Positions 62,892-64,000 of a stretch of 64,000 bases of DNA are shown here, piece after piece. The position numbers and the translations under genes are program-made. The DNA comes from Myxococcales bacterium. GTDB lineage: Bacteria > Myxococcota_A > Polyangia > Polyangiales > Ga0077539. Where the stretch lies: positions 620,001 through 684,000 of the forward strand of contig JAEUKH010000028.1 of NCBI GenBank assembly GCA_016792845.1, given 5' to 3'. The notes below the pieces were generated by a model. The model searched no databases, was not told the DNA's origin, and saw only the letters and a program-made list of their open reading frames with translations. Positions within the stretch are counted from its first letter, which is position 1; every line of letters begins with the position of its first letter.

Positions 62892-63767
62892 GTGAGCGAG
62901 GGGCGCGTGATCCGAAAGCTTGGCGCGGCGGTTTGGGGTCGCAAGGTGGCCGCGCTGCCCGAGCGCGGGGTCTTGCTGGTGGCCACCGACATCCAGGGCA
63001 ACTGGCACGATTACGCGCGCATGAAGGCCCTCCTGGCGGCCGAGCGCGCGGCCGGTCACGACGCGTGCCTCGCCTTCGTGGGAGACCTCGTTCACGGGCC
63101 CAACCCTTCGCTCCACGAGCCGGGTCAGTGGCCTCACTGGTTGGGCACGCCCTACGTCGACCGCTCGGCCGAGGTGCTCGTCGATTTTGAGCGCTTCACC
63201 CGCGAGGCTCCGGCGTTTTCGCTCCTCGGCAACCACGAGCACGCGCACATCGGCGGCCCGCGGGTGGCCAAGTTCCACAGCGACGAGGCCGCGGTGCTCG
63301 ACGCCGCGCTCGGTGACGACGCGCCGCGCCTCCACGGCTTCATGCGGAGCTTCCCGCTGGTGGCCCGCGGGGCCTGCGGGCTGGTTCTGACGCACGGCGC
63401 GCCCTTCGCCACCGAGGCCACCCCCGACGCCTTCGAGCGCCTCTCGTACGACGGATACGAAGAGAGCTCGATCGGCTCGCTCTACGCACACGACACCGTC
63501 GGGGCCCTCCTCTGGGCGCGCTCGGCGAGCGACGCGCGGGCCCGGGCGCTCCTCTCGGTGGTGCACGGCCGGCCCGAGGGCGTGGTGGTCTTCGGTCACG
63601 ACGTCGTGCACGCGGGCTACGAGAAGATGAGCGAGACCCAGCTCTGCCTCTCGACCTCGTTCGGCCTCTTCGACGAAGACAAGCGCTACCTCAGGGTCGA
63701 CCTCGGGGCCGCGCTCCGCTCGGTCGACGACCTCCGCGACGGGGTCGAGCTCTTGCACCTCTGGTGA
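62892..63767 (+). CDS. Metallophosphoesterase (calcineurin-like)
   Basis: A 291-residue protein of the calcineurin-like superfamily: LLVATDIQGNW (the DxH position reads D-I-Q), FVGDLVHG, LLGNHEHAH, LVLTHGAP and VVFGHDVVHAGY supply four of the five metal-binding blocks. The first His ligand appears as Gln, although the following Asn-Trp-His is close by. This resembles PPP-type or diadenosine tetraphosphatase-like enzymes, but the substrate is unknown. GTG start. Soluble; convergent with the RluA fragment. Confidence 0.85.
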   Translation: MSEGRVIRKLGAAVWGRKVAALPERGVLLVATDIQGNWHDYARMKALLAAERAAGHDACLAFVGDLVHGPNPSLHEPGQWPHWLGTPYVDRSAEVLVDFERFTREAPAFSLLGNHEHAHIGGPRVAKFHSDEAAVLDAALGDDAPRLHGFMRSFPLVARGACGLVLTHGAPFATEATPDAFERLSYDGYEESSIGSLYAHDTVGALLWARSASDARARALLSVVHGRPEGVVVFGHDVVHAGYEKMSETQLCLSTSFGLFDEDKRYLRVDLGAALRSVDDLRDGVELLHLW

Positions 63768-63775
63768 GGGCCATT

Positions 63776-64000
63776 TCAGCGCCCCGCGAGGCTCTCCCAA
63801 AGCGCCGCCATGTCGTCGGCCCACGGCGCCTCGACGACGCGCTCGGTGCCCGGAACGACCACCCGCGCGAGGTGCAAGAGCGGCCGCGACGCCGTCACCA
63901 CGTCGCCCCCCGCGAGGCTCACCCGCCGCGCCGTGCCGTACACCGGGTCGCCCACCACCGGGCAGCCCGCGTGGGCCGCATGAACCCGAAGCTGATGCGT
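63776..64000 (-). CDS. RluA-family pseudouridine synthase, C-terminal fragment
   Basis: The open frame enters from the right edge of the window and ends at 63776, giving 74 residues. The start of the visible part reads T-H-Q-L-R-V-H-A-A-H-A-G-C-P-V-V-G-D-P-V-Y-G, the signature of the RluA family (RxHQIRVH...PIVGDxxYG). The catalytic Asp lies upstream, outside the window. The target uridine in rRNA or tRNA cannot be told. Confidence 0.88.
   Translation of the reverse strand, partial: THQLRVHAAHAGCPVVGDPVYGTARRVSLAGGDVVTASRPLLHLARVVVPGTERVVEAPWADDMAALWESLAGR

Overview
The window is a very GC-rich bacterial chromosome segment with third codon positions almost always G or C. The gene content points to a myxobacterium-like member of the Myxococcota (Polyangiales/Sandaracinaceae style). 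The pointers are many Asp/Ala/Gly-rich lipoproteins, IPT/TIG and IgGFc-binding-type surface proteins, Ser/Thr kinases with HRDxxPxN loops, an FHA-AAA+ regulator, a very large TPR protein and AgmX/PglI-like domains. The lineage is an inference; no rRNA or tRNA gene is visible to anchor it.

Layout. 1-8241: a thioredoxin-rhodanese fusion, a zinc-ribbon membrane protein, then a surface-lipoprotein block in which two full-length paralogs (IPT/TIG) flank an IgGFc-binding-domain protein. 8242-13874: an AT-richer gap leads into a stand-alone error-prone polymerase gene (dnaE2) with an SOS-type operator filling its promoter spacer, followed by an AgmX/PglI-like lipoprotein and an acyl-CoA dehydrogenase. 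13885-17262: a MazF/PemK-like protein, a repeat-bearing Cys-rich lipoprotein and an unrecognised gene. 17322-21691: the coupled pdxJ-acpS-nnr operon, an ECF sigma factor and ddl. 22269-33962: one gene of 11.7 kb encoding a 3,897-residue TPR protein. 34038-39965: a class IV PLP enzyme, an FHA-AAA+ regulator lacking the GAFTGA loop, and a kinase-ATPase signalling protein, the last two divergent. 39978-43408: a DUF882/M15 peptidase coupled to larE, divergent from an RlmN-like radical SAM gene coupled to an SDR.

43409-45303 is a 1.9 kb gap between convergent genes. It has no credible ORF but carries operator-like inverted repeats, a stem-loop and short tandem repeats; it is the least explained part of the window. 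45304-50203 is envelope biogenesis: BamB-like propeller and YfgM-like TPR protein, a small beta-barrel, a ComEA-like HhH protein, a lipoprotein cyclophilin and a DUF192 lipoprotein. 50308-52835 is tetrapyrrole synthesis (CobA-HemD fusion, HemB). 53281-57496 holds a cysteine desulfurase bracketed by ATTCTATGC repeats, a REC-histidine kinase and the B12-domain-less large subunit of methylmalonyl-CoA mutase. The right end has a lipoprotein hydrolase, a LysR regulator divergent from an aldo/keto reductase, a second Ser/Thr kinase, a metallophosphoesterase and the C-terminus of an RluA-type pseudouridine synthase.

No CRISPR array, transposase, integrase or phage gene was seen. The best leads are the SOS-controlled, apparently leaderless dnaE2, the ORF-free convergent region, rare-codon palindromes inside the kinase gene, the repeats around the desulfurase, and active-site substitutions in Ddl and HemB.
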